Source: Oceanicella sp. SM1341 (GTDB taxonomy: Bacteria; Pseudomonadota; Alphaproteobacteria; Rhodobacterales; Rhodobacteraceae). From it: a DNA stretch of 64,000 nt. The translations under genes were made by a program, and so were the position numbers. Under the pieces are notes generated by a model that had not been told where the DNA came from, did not search any database, and was given only the letters and a program-made list of their open reading frames with translations. Positions 54,072-62,614 of the stretch are shown here, in pieces. Position 1 is the first letter of the stretch. Every line of letters begins with the position of its first letter. The stretch is taken from assembly GCF_003448965.1 (NCBI RefSeq), contig NZ_QRGC01000005.1:147129-211128 (forward strand), in the 5' to 3' direction.

Positions 54072-55319
54072 CTAGTGGACTGCTTCCTCGACGAATATGG
54101 CGGCTTCGATCGCTTTTCGGATAACTGTCCGACCAGATCCAGAGGGGTTCTTGAAGCGATCTTCAGCGAAATTGATTTCGCCCGCACCCGCAAGCTTTTC
54201 GACAAAGTAGTCCTCGCTGATATTCCTATCATCATAGGACCGTCCTGCCAGTTGTCTCAGGATGTCGAATGCCGCCTGAACGCCGATTGTTCTCAAGATG
54301 AATGAATCGGGTTTGGCGGTCGCCCAGAAAGTCCTCTCACATGCCTTCAGGTAGTTCAGGACCATCTTGAATATAAGCGCGTCGTTCCCTTCGATGTAGA
54401 CGTCTCGTAGTGGAGATTTATCTTTCGGTCCTTCGCTGAGTACCCCGCGCGGACTGGCTGCACCTTTTCGCATCGCGTTGGCGTCGCGCTTGGGGTTGCT
54501 CGAAAACAATCGCAGCACACCATCGACGACGACGGCTGTCGAAACCTTCCAGTCTGCTTCCGCAGCGAGCTCTTGGAGCGCCTTGTCAAGTTTCGGTGCA
54601 ACCATGATCCGTCCACGCAACGGCGACTCTGGATCAGTTGCCAGCTTGCGGGTGAAAAACACCGCAAGTTTGTCAGGCGTCCAGTAGGTCTCTTCTTCGT
54701 CCGAGACATTGTAACCGAAGAGTTCATAGGTCAGCGATCTGTCGACCTTTTTCTGGTTCGAGTTGATCGTCGCAAAAATCTGAGCTTGCAGCGCCTTTGG
54801 CAGGTCGATGAAGATTGAACACAGCAAATCCATGCTCTGCATCGCCTCTTTCTCGGCGCGGGCGAACGAGAACAAGCGGTGTTGACCATCTATGATGGCC
54901 GCAAGCTTCTCAGCCGTGGGAATTGTCAGCGTGTAGCAGCCATCATCAGCTTCTTCGATCGACCAGACACGAGAGTCATCAACGGGAGCGCCCGTGGTTT
55001 CCTCGCTGATGTATTCTAGCTCGCCTTGGTCAAAGCCAGACTCCAAGTCGTAATTGGCAGCGATGATGATTGAGTTCGGAAATGCGGAATCTACACGATT
55101 GATGTAGTCGCTGATTTCGGTCAGGCGCTTATCCTGAAGCAAACGCTGCGTTCCTTTAAGCTCATAACCATCGCCGTCAGGTTTCATGATCGCGCGCATG
55201 CTGTCGCTTGCAGCTACCTGCAAGAGAAGCTCCGCGGGAAGGACCGCGACATAGAATGTGCCCAAGCGTTGCTGAACCTTAAGAGCTTTTGTGACGTAGG
55301 GAAAAGCGATCGCCGTCAT
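54072..55319 (-). CDS. dndB: DGQHR-domain protein, DndB-like
   Basis: This 415-residue protein of the DGQHR/DndB family has IIDGQHRLFSF at about residues 141-151 and the second family block IFATINSNQKKVDRSLTYELFGY at about 185-207. DndB in phosphorothioation systems represses the dnd operon and tunes modification. Here it is the last gene of the operon, whereas classical dndB is first, and its start overlaps the previous stop (ATGA). Related DGQHR proteins (DpdB) act in deazaguanine modification, so the exact function is inferred. Confidence 0.82.
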   Translation of the reverse strand: MTAIAFPYVTKALKVQQRLGTFYVAVLPAELLLQVAASDSMRAIMKPDGDGYELKGTQRLLQDKRLTEISDYINRVDSAFPNSIIIAANYDLESGFDQGELEYISEETTGAPVDDSRVWSIEEADDGCYTLTIPTAEKLAAIIDGQHRLFSFARAEKEAMQSMDLLCSIFIDLPKALQAQIFATINSNQKKVDRSLTYELFGYNVSDEEETYWTPDKLAVFFTRKLATDPESPLRGRIMVAPKLDKALQELAAEADWKVSTAVVVDGVLRLFSSNPKRDANAMRKGAASPRGVLSEGPKDKSPLRDVYIEGNDALIFKMVLNYLKACERTFWATAKPDSFILRTIGVQAAFDILRQLAGRSYDDRNISEDYFVEKLAGAGEINFAEDRFKNPSGSGRTVIRKAIEAAIFVEEAVH

Positions 55320-55861
55320 TGAACGAACCCTTTTGTGCTTCCGCCGAGCTTGCGGTCCACACTGCCTCCAACAGCGTCGTCACTTCGCGGCTTCGTTTTC
55401 AGATCAGGATTATCAGCATTCGCAACCGTCCATATCCAGAGACCGAAAATAGACAAAATCACCGACAAAACAAAAACTTGTATCGGAGATTCTTGACGAA
55501 ACTCCTGAATCCCATGGAGGACAGCAAAGCCGAGCATCACCAAGAGAGAAGCAATGGAAAACACAATCATTAACGAGTCGGACTTCTTTGCTGCCTCCAG
55601 AGCCAATTGCAAAGACGCTGCGCCGATCAGTGCGGGGTAGAAGACGGCAATGGCTGCTCGAATGCCTGATAGTGATGAAGTGTCGAACGGATTGCCGGAA
55701 AACCAATATTTAGCGACCTCAACGACGACGCCGAGGCCACTGAAAATTATCACACCGAAAAACAAGTAGAACAGGAATGTCAAATCGGTGAGCGGAACCT
55801 TGGTTCGGCGCTTCAGCTCGCGCCAGAATTCAAGGTTGTAGTCCGAGTTCTTCTTCTCCAT
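55316..55861 (-). CDS. Four-helix membrane protein in the Dnd-like operon
   Basis: This 181-residue protein has a charged N-terminus (1-25) and hydrophobic helices at about 27-48, 65-85, 93-112 and 125-146, followed by a polar tail. I do not recognise a family. It lies 9 nt after the DndE-ATPase gene and overlaps dndB by 4 nt, so it is certainly co-expressed. Membrane proteins in defence operons often serve as effectors or anchors, but nothing in the sequence proves that here. Confidence 0.75.
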   Translation of the reverse strand: MEKKNSDYNLEFWRELKRRTKVPLTDLTFLFYLFFGVIIFSGLGVVVEVAKYWFSGNPFDTSSLSGIRAAIAVFYPALIGAASLQLALEAAKKSDSLMIVFSIASLLVMLGFAVLHGIQEFRQESPIQVFVLSVILSIFGLWIWTVANADNPDLKTKPRSDDAVGGSVDRKLGGSTKGFVQ

Positions 55862-55870
55862 GCCCGCGTC

Positions 55871-57424
55871 TCATTCTTCCCTAGCAGGTCGCCACGCCTT
55901 GATCTTCTTCGTCGATTGATCAAACCGTGCGAAGCACTGACCCTTTTGCAGATTGGTCAGGTTTGCCCCCTTGCCGAGCACACGGGCAGCCGCCCCAGGT
56001 TTGGCGTTGGTCGCAAATGCTGCGACAAGGCCCATATTGTCCAGGAAGTCATCCTCTTCGCCCGAGAAGTCATCCGGCGATTGCGACACCAGCATGACCG
56101 CGCCACCCTTGGATCGGCTCATGCGGATGAGACGCGAAAGCGACGGCAACTTGGTGCCAAGGATTTGGTGCGCCTCATCGACCATACACAGGACGCGGAG
56201 ACCCCGAGCCCCATCGGGGCCGACAGCTGAGTCTTCCAAGCTGTTCAGGTACTGATCGAGCGCGTCGAGAAGCAGGTTGACCACGATTGTACGGCTATCT
56301 TCCGCAACGGTGGGCGGAAGCTTGATGATCCAGCTTCTTTGGAAAAATTCCGCTGGAGACATCTCCGGCTCAAAAAGCGGGAACCGGCACAACTCTTCCA
56401 TATTGGCGACCGCGCCATCTTCCCTGGCTTCATGCTCCTGATAGACCTCCAAGAGCCGATCGTGGATATGGCGAAGTTCGCAGGGGCTTTCCGACGCCAG
56501 AGCGCGTGCCGCAGCTTCATGGACGTAGGTTCTTTGTCGATCGCCAAGCCTAGCGCCCTTCAAACGTGAGAAGGACTCACGGAAGCGAGACGCGGCTTGG
56601 TCGATGCCAAATGGATCCCTCTCGGTGAGAGCGAGAACATCCAGGGGGATTGGCATGCGCGGCGGCTCGATGACCTGAGCGTCAAAGACCTCACCAAGCG
56701 GCGCTTGCCCCTTCGTGCCGGTGAACGCTGCCAAGTCACCTTTGAAGTCAAAGGCGATGAGGGGGACGGGGGCTTGCTCGCGAATGCCGCGCAGCATCGC
56801 TGCGGCCATCACCGTCTTGCCCGAGCCGCTACCGCCCATGACGGCAGCATGCGGTGCCCCGCCTGTGCCATTCAGGCTCCAGTAGACCTTTTCCTTAGTG
56901 GCGACATCTTCACCGATCTCGCCGAGAAGGACTTTGATTTCACCGCTGGAGAACGTCGTCCCAGTCGTTCCATTGCCACGAGAGGACGGCAACCGCCCTC
57001 CTGCCGTCGGCAGCTCCGCTACTTCCACAAGGCGTCGTACGAATTGAGCGACGTCCTGCCCAGCCTGCTCCCACTCTTCATCGAGCTTGGCCAAACCACG
57101 TCGCCAATGCGCGCCAACAAGCGATATCAAGCGCTTCGTATCGATATCCGGTTCGCCGCTGCGCTCGACGATGAGAGACAGCCACACCGAAAGCGCCGTA
57201 CCGGTGCCAAACAACGTATCGCCCTTGATCACCTTTCCCGGCTCCAACTCATCGGCCGAGGTATCAACCGGCGCGCTGATCGCCAAAGATCGAGAAATTG
57301 CCAGACGGGCGGGGAGATAGCGCTTGCGCATCCCCAACCGCCCCATGAAATCCGTGTTCAGCTTGTCGCTGTCGTAATCTGTCCGGAAATTCGCACCAGC
57401 CACTTCAACAAGGGAGATACTCAT
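55871..57424 (-). CDS. DndE-like domain fused to HerA/FtsK-type ATPase
   Basis: This 517-residue protein has two parts. Residues about 1-130 resemble DndE: PARLAISRSLAIS, GKVIKGDTLFGTG and LISLVGAHWRRGLAKLDEEW correspond to the conserved DndE helices. After a Gly/Ser-rich linker comes a HerA/DUF87-style ATPase, with Walker A GGSGSGKT (197-204), LIAFDFKGDLAAF, Walker B VLCMVDEAHQIL (about 408-419) and MLVSQSPDDF as sensor. DndE binds nicked DNA in phosphorothioation systems, and HerA-type ATPases occur in the DndFGH restriction partners. A fusion may couple modification and motor in one protein. The DndE assignment is by eye. The start overlaps the dndD stop. Confidence 0.75.
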   Translation of the reverse strand: MSISLVEVAGANFRTDYDSDKLNTDFMGRLGMRKRYLPARLAISRSLAISAPVDTSADELEPGKVIKGDTLFGTGTALSVWLSLIVERSGEPDIDTKRLISLVGAHWRRGLAKLDEEWEQAGQDVAQFVRRLVEVAELPTAGGRLPSSRGNGTTGTTFSSGEIKVLLGEIGEDVATKEKVYWSLNGTGGAPHAAVMGGSGSGKTVMAAAMLRGIREQAPVPLIAFDFKGDLAAFTGTKGQAPLGEVFDAQVIEPPRMPIPLDVLALTERDPFGIDQAASRFRESFSRLKGARLGDRQRTYVHEAAARALASESPCELRHIHDRLLEVYQEHEAREDGAVANMEELCRFPLFEPEMSPAEFFQRSWIIKLPPTVAEDSRTIVVNLLLDALDQYLNSLEDSAVGPDGARGLRVLCMVDEAHQILGTKLPSLSRLIRMSRSKGGAVMLVSQSPDDFSGEEDDFLDNMGLVAAFATNAKPGAAARVLGKGANLTNLQKGQCFARFDQSTKKIKAWRPAREE

Positions 57425-59505
57425 GCGCGTTCTCCCGCTTCTTCGAAGTATCCAGGTCTGACCGTCGACTGGCCGATGTCGCCTACGCGCTCAAAGTTCA
57501 CGAGGTATTTCTTCTGAACATGGGGCGCGATCTCGCGCAGATAGTCGCCAACCACTTCTGTGTTGGTCGAAAGCAGGATCACCTGATGCTCCCGCTGCAC
57601 GAGGTGATTAAGCACGCCCTTGCGGTGCTCGATATCAAGCCGTCCGAGCGGCGTATCGACAACCATGGGGAAGCCACGTCCGGAAACCGACGATACGGCC
57701 GAAATCAGCGCTTGCGTGAAAATCTGCTTCTCACCCGCCGAAAGGTCGTAGCCACGCAGGTCCATGCCGTTGCTATTGAGAAGCTTCACATCGCAATTTT
57801 CGTCAATCGCGATCCGTTCAACCAAGTCCTTCTTGTGCGCCATGGAGCGGTGCGCCTCCGTCATCGCCGCCGCAATGGCATCGATCTGACTTGGTACAGC
57901 CTTGGCGACAATTTCGTCGACCATGAGAGCGACTTTGTTTGCCCGCGCTGCACGGCGGGCAGACGGCGCCGCCTGATCAAGCTGGCCCGAAAGCTTCGTC
58001 AGCTCAGTGTTCTTCTGGTTGATCTGGCTCTCAAGGGACGACATCTCGCGCTTCAGCGCACCGATTTCCTGATCGCACTGCTGAAGGTCGCTGTTCACCT
58101 GATTGAGGCGTTCGCGCTTGGTGTCGACATGCGGCGCAACGGCTTCCGTGCGCATCACTTCGTCTTGCAGCCGCTTGAGCGAGTCCTCGTTGGCTGAAAT
58201 GTTGTTCAGCAGCTCTACGATGGCAGGAGCACCCAACTCGTCCAGCTCATCGAGCCGGTCGATCACCTTGGAGCGCTCAAGTTCATTGAGGTACGGATGA
58301 AGATACTCTTCCGCGCAATTGTCAGGCGGCGGATACCAGAGCTTCTCCCAGGCATTGCGGGCGCTATCCAGCACACCCTCCCGCTGGCCATCGCTCAGGG
58401 TCGGGTTGATTTCCTGCATGCCGGTATCAACCGACGACAGGAACCGCTCCAGATTGCTGTCACCCTGGTTCTTGCCGTTTTCCCAACGCTCGCGCACACC
58501 CTCGCTCAGCAGGCGGGATTTGACGCTTTGTCGAAGGCTCAAACCCGAAAGAGCGAGAGCCAAGTCCTTCATCATCAGGTCTTCAAGCCGAGCCTGCCCA
58601 TCTTCGATGGTACGCTCGTAGTTCTTGATCTGCTCAAACTGCTCCTGAAGCAGCGCCTGCGAGCCCGTGCCGAAGCTTGCCAGCTCCCGGATCAGATGCT
58701 CTTGCTCTTCCTTCAGGACAGCGCGGGTCGGCTCAATTTCGGCGAGGCGTGTGGCGCGCTTGTCATACTCGAAATTAAGCGTATGGCGGTCCAGTTCCAG
58801 CTTCTCGATTGTCTTGTCCGAGACATTAGGCGACTCTTTGCGTCGCACCTCAGCATAAGACCGAAGGTCTTTCGCCAGCTGCTTCAAAACGGGGATGCCA
58901 AGCAACCCTTCGATACCGGCGCGCACCTGAGCCGACATTTCCCGTTCAGCAAGGACGCTGACCTGCTCGCCGTCAAACATGAAGAAATGCGCCAGCGTGA
59001 AGGGCAGAAGGTTCTCAGCGATGTACTCGCGGAACCAGTCGGCGCGCTCATTGCCCTGCAACGCACCCGGTCCAACTGCCTTGCGCGTTGATCCCTCATA
59101 GATGTGAATTTCTTCGTCTTGAGGACGATAGACGCCAGAGTCACTGAAGTGCCAGATTCGCTGGATTTCGAGGGGTTCGTCGTTCTCATCGGTAAAGACC
59201 AGCTTTACCGAACACGATGTCCGCCCCGCCGCCGTTGCACCACGGTGAAGCGCTTTTTCCAGGAAGTTCTTGTAGGACGTCGCAAGACGTTCCTTGTCTG
59301 CCCCGGCGAACGGCGAGCGCGCAACCAGGGGAAGGCCATCGCGGCCAAACATCCCAAGCACGATAGCCTCGAAAAGGCTCGTCTTACCGTAGCCATTCGG
59401 CGCGCCGATCAGGATGATGTTCTTTTCTCTTCCTGGGGCCGGGAAATCGAAGTTCGCGGTGGTATAGGCTTTCCAATCCCGCAGCGTGATCTGGGAAATA
59501 TGCAT
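57421..59505 (-). CDS. dndD: DndD, SMC-like ATPase of DNA phosphorothioation
   Basis: This 694-residue ATPase has Walker A GAPNGYGKTSLFEAI near residue 34, the DndD signature MFDGEQVSVL (about 176-185), a long coiled coil (about 215-560) and the ABC signature LSAGEKQIFTQALI (about 588) with Walker B FPMVVDTPLGRLD. DndD hydrolyses ATP and is thought to open or nick DNA for sulfur insertion. Length and motifs are normal for DndD. It lies 3 nt after the small gene and overlaps the DndE-ATPase gene (ATGA). Confidence 0.9.
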   Translation of the reverse strand: MHISQITLRDWKAYTTANFDFPAPGREKNIILIGAPNGYGKTSLFEAIVLGMFGRDGLPLVARSPFAGADKERLATSYKNFLEKALHRGATAAGRTSCSVKLVFTDENDEPLEIQRIWHFSDSGVYRPQDEEIHIYEGSTRKAVGPGALQGNERADWFREYIAENLLPFTLAHFFMFDGEQVSVLAEREMSAQVRAGIEGLLGIPVLKQLAKDLRSYAEVRRKESPNVSDKTIEKLELDRHTLNFEYDKRATRLAEIEPTRAVLKEEQEHLIRELASFGTGSQALLQEQFEQIKNYERTIEDGQARLEDLMMKDLALALSGLSLRQSVKSRLLSEGVRERWENGKNQGDSNLERFLSSVDTGMQEINPTLSDGQREGVLDSARNAWEKLWYPPPDNCAEEYLHPYLNELERSKVIDRLDELDELGAPAIVELLNNISANEDSLKRLQDEVMRTEAVAPHVDTKRERLNQVNSDLQQCDQEIGALKREMSSLESQINQKNTELTKLSGQLDQAAPSARRAARANKVALMVDEIVAKAVPSQIDAIAAAMTEAHRSMAHKKDLVERIAIDENCDVKLLNSNGMDLRGYDLSAGEKQIFTQALISAVSSVSGRGFPMVVDTPLGRLDIEHRKGVLNHLVQREHQVILLSTNTEVVGDYLREIAPHVQKKYLVNFERVGDIGQSTVRPGYFEEAGERA

Positions 59506-59508
59506 GAG

Positions 59509-59712
59509 TTATTTTTCGTCCACCTGAATACGGTCCAGGATATCGTCAAATGAATCCCATAGGCCCGCGCGGCGCTGCTTCCCGGTCTGCTCGACTTCAA
59601 CCTGAACAAGCTCTTCGAACTCAGCGAACAGCATGCCGTTGGTCTTGCAGGCATCCTTGATCATGGCGCGCCCGTCTGGGTTGTCGAGAAGCACAACAAC
59701 ATTACGCGGCAT
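59509..59712 (-). CDS. 67-residue protein between dndC and dndD
   Basis: This small acidic protein (MPRNVVVLLDNPDGRAMIKD..., ending DDILDRIQVDEK) starts at the base after the dndC stop and ends 3 nt before dndD, so it is clearly translated in the operon. It is not DndE, whose counterpart appears fused to the ATPase. It has a short beta strand (VVVLLD) and two predicted helices. I cannot assign a function; a DndC or DndD partner or a sulfur-relay element is possible. Confidence 0.75.
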   Translation of the reverse strand: MPRNVVVLLDNPDGRAMIKDACKTNGMLFAEFEELVQVEVEQTGKQRRAGLWDSFDDILDRIQVDEK

Positions 59713-60924
59713 CTACTTCTCCTTTATGATCTCACGAACACTCATCGTCTTAACCTTGCCGTGACCAGCGATCTCCTCTGACCAAAGCTGATGGATGAGA
59801 TCGACTTCTTCATCCGAAATCAAGCTTTGGCTGGTTACTTTCTCTAGATCGCGCAGCCGCTCAAATATTTCGGACCGTGTTTGCAGCGTAAACGGCCCAG
59901 GAATAAAAGTTCCGCCATCTGTGATCGTAATACGACCATCGCGGCGGCGCGCCTGCCGCCGTTCCTTCTGATTACGGATGGATGCAAGCCAGTCGCGGAA
60001 ATCCAGCAGCGGGGTGAACTCTGCATATCCCGCCTCAACAAAGCCTTCGAGGCTCCGGTCTTTCTCCACAACCGTGCAGGTCCAGCAGCCGAAGCGCGAG
60101 GATGTCGTCCCGCAGGAGGGAGCATCCTCCTTGGACGTCACGACAGGACATTCGCCGCCGCTGGCATTCCGATAGAGCCCGATCAGCTTGAGGTGAGAGC
60201 CACCCCAAGGCGGCTCGTTCAGTGCGAGAAACTCCCAGACGTCATCCGTGTCGAGGTCAACGATCGGGCGGAAAACCATGCAGCCGACGAGGTCATTGTG
60301 CTTGTTGAGCCGCTCGCCGTTGTCGTAGCGGTTCACAGATGCTGCGCGCGTGGAACTTTCCGATCGACGCACACCCAAGAGAAGAACTGCCTGTCCCGCA
60401 GCATCCACCTGACTTTTGATGTATCGGCTGGTGGGCAGGATTTTCATCCGGTCGGTGCACCATCTGAAAGACCGGTTCGGGGAAGGGTAACCACGTCCAA
60501 TCAAGTTTACCCAGAACGACTGCTCCGGTGCAGGCCGAGTGATCTTTGTGATGATAGGAAGGCCGAACGCGTTGGCCGCGTTCCCGATTTCTTCAACGCT
60601 ATCGATGATGTGCTGAACAACTAACGGGCTCTCGACCAGCGTATCGTTCGCAACAATGTGTACGGGACGCTTGCGCTGCGATGGCGGGAGCGACAGGAGC
60701 ATCTCAAACGCAAGATGTGCTACGAGCGTGCTGTCTTTCCCTCCCGAATAGCCAATGATCCATGGCCATACATGATCTTGACGATACTCATCAAGGAGTT
60801 CCGCTCGGATGCTCCGGAAGAGCGCCTCGCTCTCATCTTCGACCAAAAATGCTTTGGAGCCGTCCATATACCTGCCGTCCTTGTAAGCTGAGTGCGATTC
60901 ACGCGCCGTATCTGTATTTTGCAT
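59713..60924 (-). CDS. dndC: DndC, ATP-pyrophosphatase/sulfurtransferase
   Basis: This 403-residue PP-loop enzyme of the PAPS-reductase family adenylates and sulfurates the DNA backbone. The PP-loop is GYSGGKDST (58-66). Family blocks are HIVANDTLVESPLVV, WVNLIGRGYPSP and LGVRRSESSTRA. Four cysteines fit the [4Fe-4S] site (RWCTD, GECPVV, APSCGT and RFGCWTC, about 150-285). The ATG at 60924 lacks a good ribosome site; an ATG at 60867 (MDGSKAF) with AGGACGGCAGG upstream is a real alternative. It is the first gene of the operon, and the cysteine desulfurase dndA is absent from the window. Confidence 0.92.
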   Translation of the reverse strand: MQNTDTARESHSAYKDGRYMDGSKAFLVEDESEALFRSIRAELLDEYRQDHVWPWIIGYSGGKDSTLVAHLAFEMLLSLPPSQRKRPVHIVANDTLVESPLVVQHIIDSVEEIGNAANAFGLPIITKITRPAPEQSFWVNLIGRGYPSPNRSFRWCTDRMKILPTSRYIKSQVDAAGQAVLLLGVRRSESSTRAASVNRYDNGERLNKHNDLVGCMVFRPIVDLDTDDVWEFLALNEPPWGGSHLKLIGLYRNASGGECPVVTSKEDAPSCGTTSSRFGCWTCTVVEKDRSLEGFVEAGYAEFTPLLDFRDWLASIRNQKERRQARRRDGRITITDGGTFIPGPFTLQTRSEIFERLRDLEKVTSQSLISDEEVDLIHQLWSEEIAGHGKVKTMSVREIIKEK

Positions 60925-61003
60925 GGCTGTAGGCTTCGCTTACTGCAAATTGCGGATCGCCCTCGGACTTGCCCAGATCTGGGGTCACGGTTGCGTCCCG
61001 CCT

Positions 61004-61057
61004 AGGGTGGCTGAGACTGCGTGTCAACCCAACCAGACAGGCAGTCTCGGCCATCCT
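61004..61057. repeat. Long imperfect inverted repeat
   Basis: The 17-nt arms AGGGTGGCTGAGACTGC (61004-61020) and GCAGTCTCGGCCATCCT (61041-61057) match at 15 of 17 positions, with a 20-nt loop. It could be a transcribed hairpin in the dndC leader, a terminator stem or the remnant of a small palindromic mobile repeat. Confidence 0.7.
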
Positions 61058-61087
61058 GCACTCATCCCTTGCGTGTTTGAAGAACAA

Positions 61088-61159
61088 TGCCAGCCCTTTG
61101 GGGCTGACAGCTTCGTTGTTCTGTGCCAGCCCTTTGGGGCTGACAGCTTCGTTGTTCTG
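61088..61159. repeat. Perfect 36-nt tandem duplication with internal hairpins
   Basis: TGCCAGCCCTTTGGGGCTGA plus the next 16 nt is repeated exactly (61088-61123 and 61124-61159). Each copy contains CAGCCC-TTTG-GGGCTG, a small hairpin. Perfect identity suggests recent expansion. It lies about 160-240 nt upstream of dndC. Confidence 0.85.
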
Positions 61160-61560
61160 TCTGGAGCTTGCAAGCCCCGGGCCATCAAGACCAAGCCCTT
61201 TCCGATTGCTTCGTGCGTGTCCGGCGGTCTCCCCAACCTTCCTCCTCATGGCGTGCATTTCGGATGCTCCCCCTCCACCGGACACGATCTTGACGGCCAT
61301 CCCCTCGCTCATTGGCGCGGGCCTAGGCTCACAGAGGTGCCAGCCACCGAGGAGTGATCGCCCGAAAGCAGCGGCGTCCCCTCGCGGTTTGCCAAGATGG
61401 TGGCTAGGATCTTGCGGGACATGGTTGTGGTCAGCAGCCGATCGCGGTCCGCAGTACAGCCTAGCCCGTAGCGAAAAGAAGCGATGTCCGCTCCCTGCGC
61501 ATCGCGCTCGTTCATGCCATGGGCCGCAAACTAACGCTACCCGCCCGTAGCACAGTTCCA

Positions 61561-61599
61561 AGACAACAAACGCCCCGCCAGCGTCAGCCGGCGGGGCGC
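61561..61599 (-). terminator. Terminator at the end of the prophage lysis module
   Basis: On the minus strand CGCCCCGCC (61591-61599) pairs with GGCGGGGCG (61572-61580) and is followed by TTTGTTGTCTT. It closes the leftward transcript that includes the adenine methyltransferase gene and separates it from the Dnd-like operon. Confidence 0.85.
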
Positions 61600-61627
61600 A
61601 CGTATCCTTAGCGACTGCTCCCCCGCC

Positions 61628-62437
61628 TCAGCCGAACAAATCCCGCTCCACAGCGCGATCCGCCACCACGAGCTCCGCGGCATCCACTGCCGCTCCCCGG
61701 CCCGCAGTGTAGCTCAGGCTCACTCCATCGAGGTGGAACCGCCCGAACCAGTCCCGCGTCTCGGCCGTGTCGTTGATCGACATCACGAACCGTCCTTTCA
61801 GCCCGGCGAGCAGCCCGGCCATCTCGGCGAAGTCCGCCCGCGCGAACATCCCCTTGCCGTAGTCGTTCTCGCCGCCGAGGTATGGCGGGTCGAGATAGAA
61901 CAGCGTGTCAGGGCTGTCGTAGCGGGCGAGCACCTCGCGCCAGTCGAGGCTCTCGAACACCACGCCTGAGAGCCGGGAGTGCGCGGCCTCCAGCAGCGGA
62001 CCGAGCCGGGAGATGTCAAACCGCGGGCCGCAGGTCGGCGCCACCCCGAAGGCACCGCCGATGTTGCCGCCGAACGCCAGGCGCTGGAGATAGAGGAACC
62101 GCGCGGCGCGCTCCAGGTCGGTGAGCGTGGCGGGGTCGGTCCGGCGCAGGCGCTCGAACTCCTCGCGCGCGGTCACGTGGAAGCGCATCGTGTCCATGAG
62201 ATAGGCGTAGTGTCGCTGGAGGATGCGGAAGAGATTCACGATCTCGCCGTTGCGGTCGTTGGCGACCTCGAGCCGCGGGCGGAAGGGACGGCGCAGGAAG
62301 ACGCCGCCCATGCCGACGAAGGGCTCGACGTAGGTCTTGTGGGGGATGCGGGAGATGCGATCGATGAGGGTCCGGTGCAGGGCCCTCTTGCCGCCCAGCC
62401 AGGGGGCGACGGGTGCGGCGGCGCGCACTTGTTCCAT
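61628..62437 (-). CDS. Phage-type DNA adenine methyltransferase (Dam family)
   Basis: This 269-residue N6-adenine methyltransferase of the D12/Dam class has APWLGGKRAL near residue 11 (SAM motif FxGxK-like), YVEPFVGMGGVFLRR (about 36-50) and catalytic DPPYLGGENDYG (about 180). Phage Dam proteins protect phage DNA from restriction or regulate packaging. It is the last gene of a leftward module including holin and endolysin and is followed by a strong terminator. Confidence 0.92.
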   Translation of the reverse strand: MEQVRAAAPVAPWLGGKRALHRTLIDRISRIPHKTYVEPFVGMGGVFLRRPFRPRLEVANDRNGEIVNLFRILQRHYAYLMDTMRFHVTAREEFERLRRTDPATLTDLERAARFLYLQRLAFGGNIGGAFGVAPTCGPRFDISRLGPLLEAAHSRLSGVVFESLDWREVLARYDSPDTLFYLDPPYLGGENDYGKGMFARADFAEMAGLLAGLKGRFVMSINDTAETRDWFGRFHLDGVSLSYTAGRGAAVDAAELVVADRAVERDLFG

Positions 62438-62614
62438 GAGGTGAATCCGTGTCAGGTCGCGCGGCCCGCGCGGGCACGGGCGACCACTTCGATTCGATCC
62501 TGGTCGGCACGGTCTCTTCTCAACATGTGGCCGTGTGGTTCGGGCTGTTGGCGCAGCCCGGGCCCCCGCCGTGGCGGCGGGGGCTGATCTCAGGAGCGGC
62601 GGGCGTCGAGCCCC

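Larger units (their letters stand above)
60925..61559. other. Repeat- and hairpin-rich region upstream of dndC
   Basis: About 635 nt separate dndC from a prophage terminator. It holds a long imperfect palindrome (61004-61057) and a 36-nt tandem duplication (61088-61159). Open frames on both strands (up to about 220 codons) have unnatural composition and I do not call them. The operon promoter must lie here, but no clear -35/-10 pair is visible. Confidence 0.55.

Noticed and set aside
54072..60924. Complete dndBCDE-dndFGH modification-restriction system
   Set aside because: Only modification-type proteins are visible. No separate dndF, dndG or dndH is in the window, and the HerA-type ATPase domain is fused to a DndE-like domain instead.
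60899..61561. 220-codon minus-strand frame over the dndC leader, containing a repeated NNEAVSPKGLA peptide
   Set aside because: The peptide repeat is just the 36-nt DNA duplication (12 codons). The rest has no natural composition, and the frame overlaps the start of dndC.
62566..62592. GC-rich hairpin downstream of the holin-like gene as a terminator
   Set aside because: It has no U-run on either strand and lies inside the leftward phage transcript that continues into the Dam gene.
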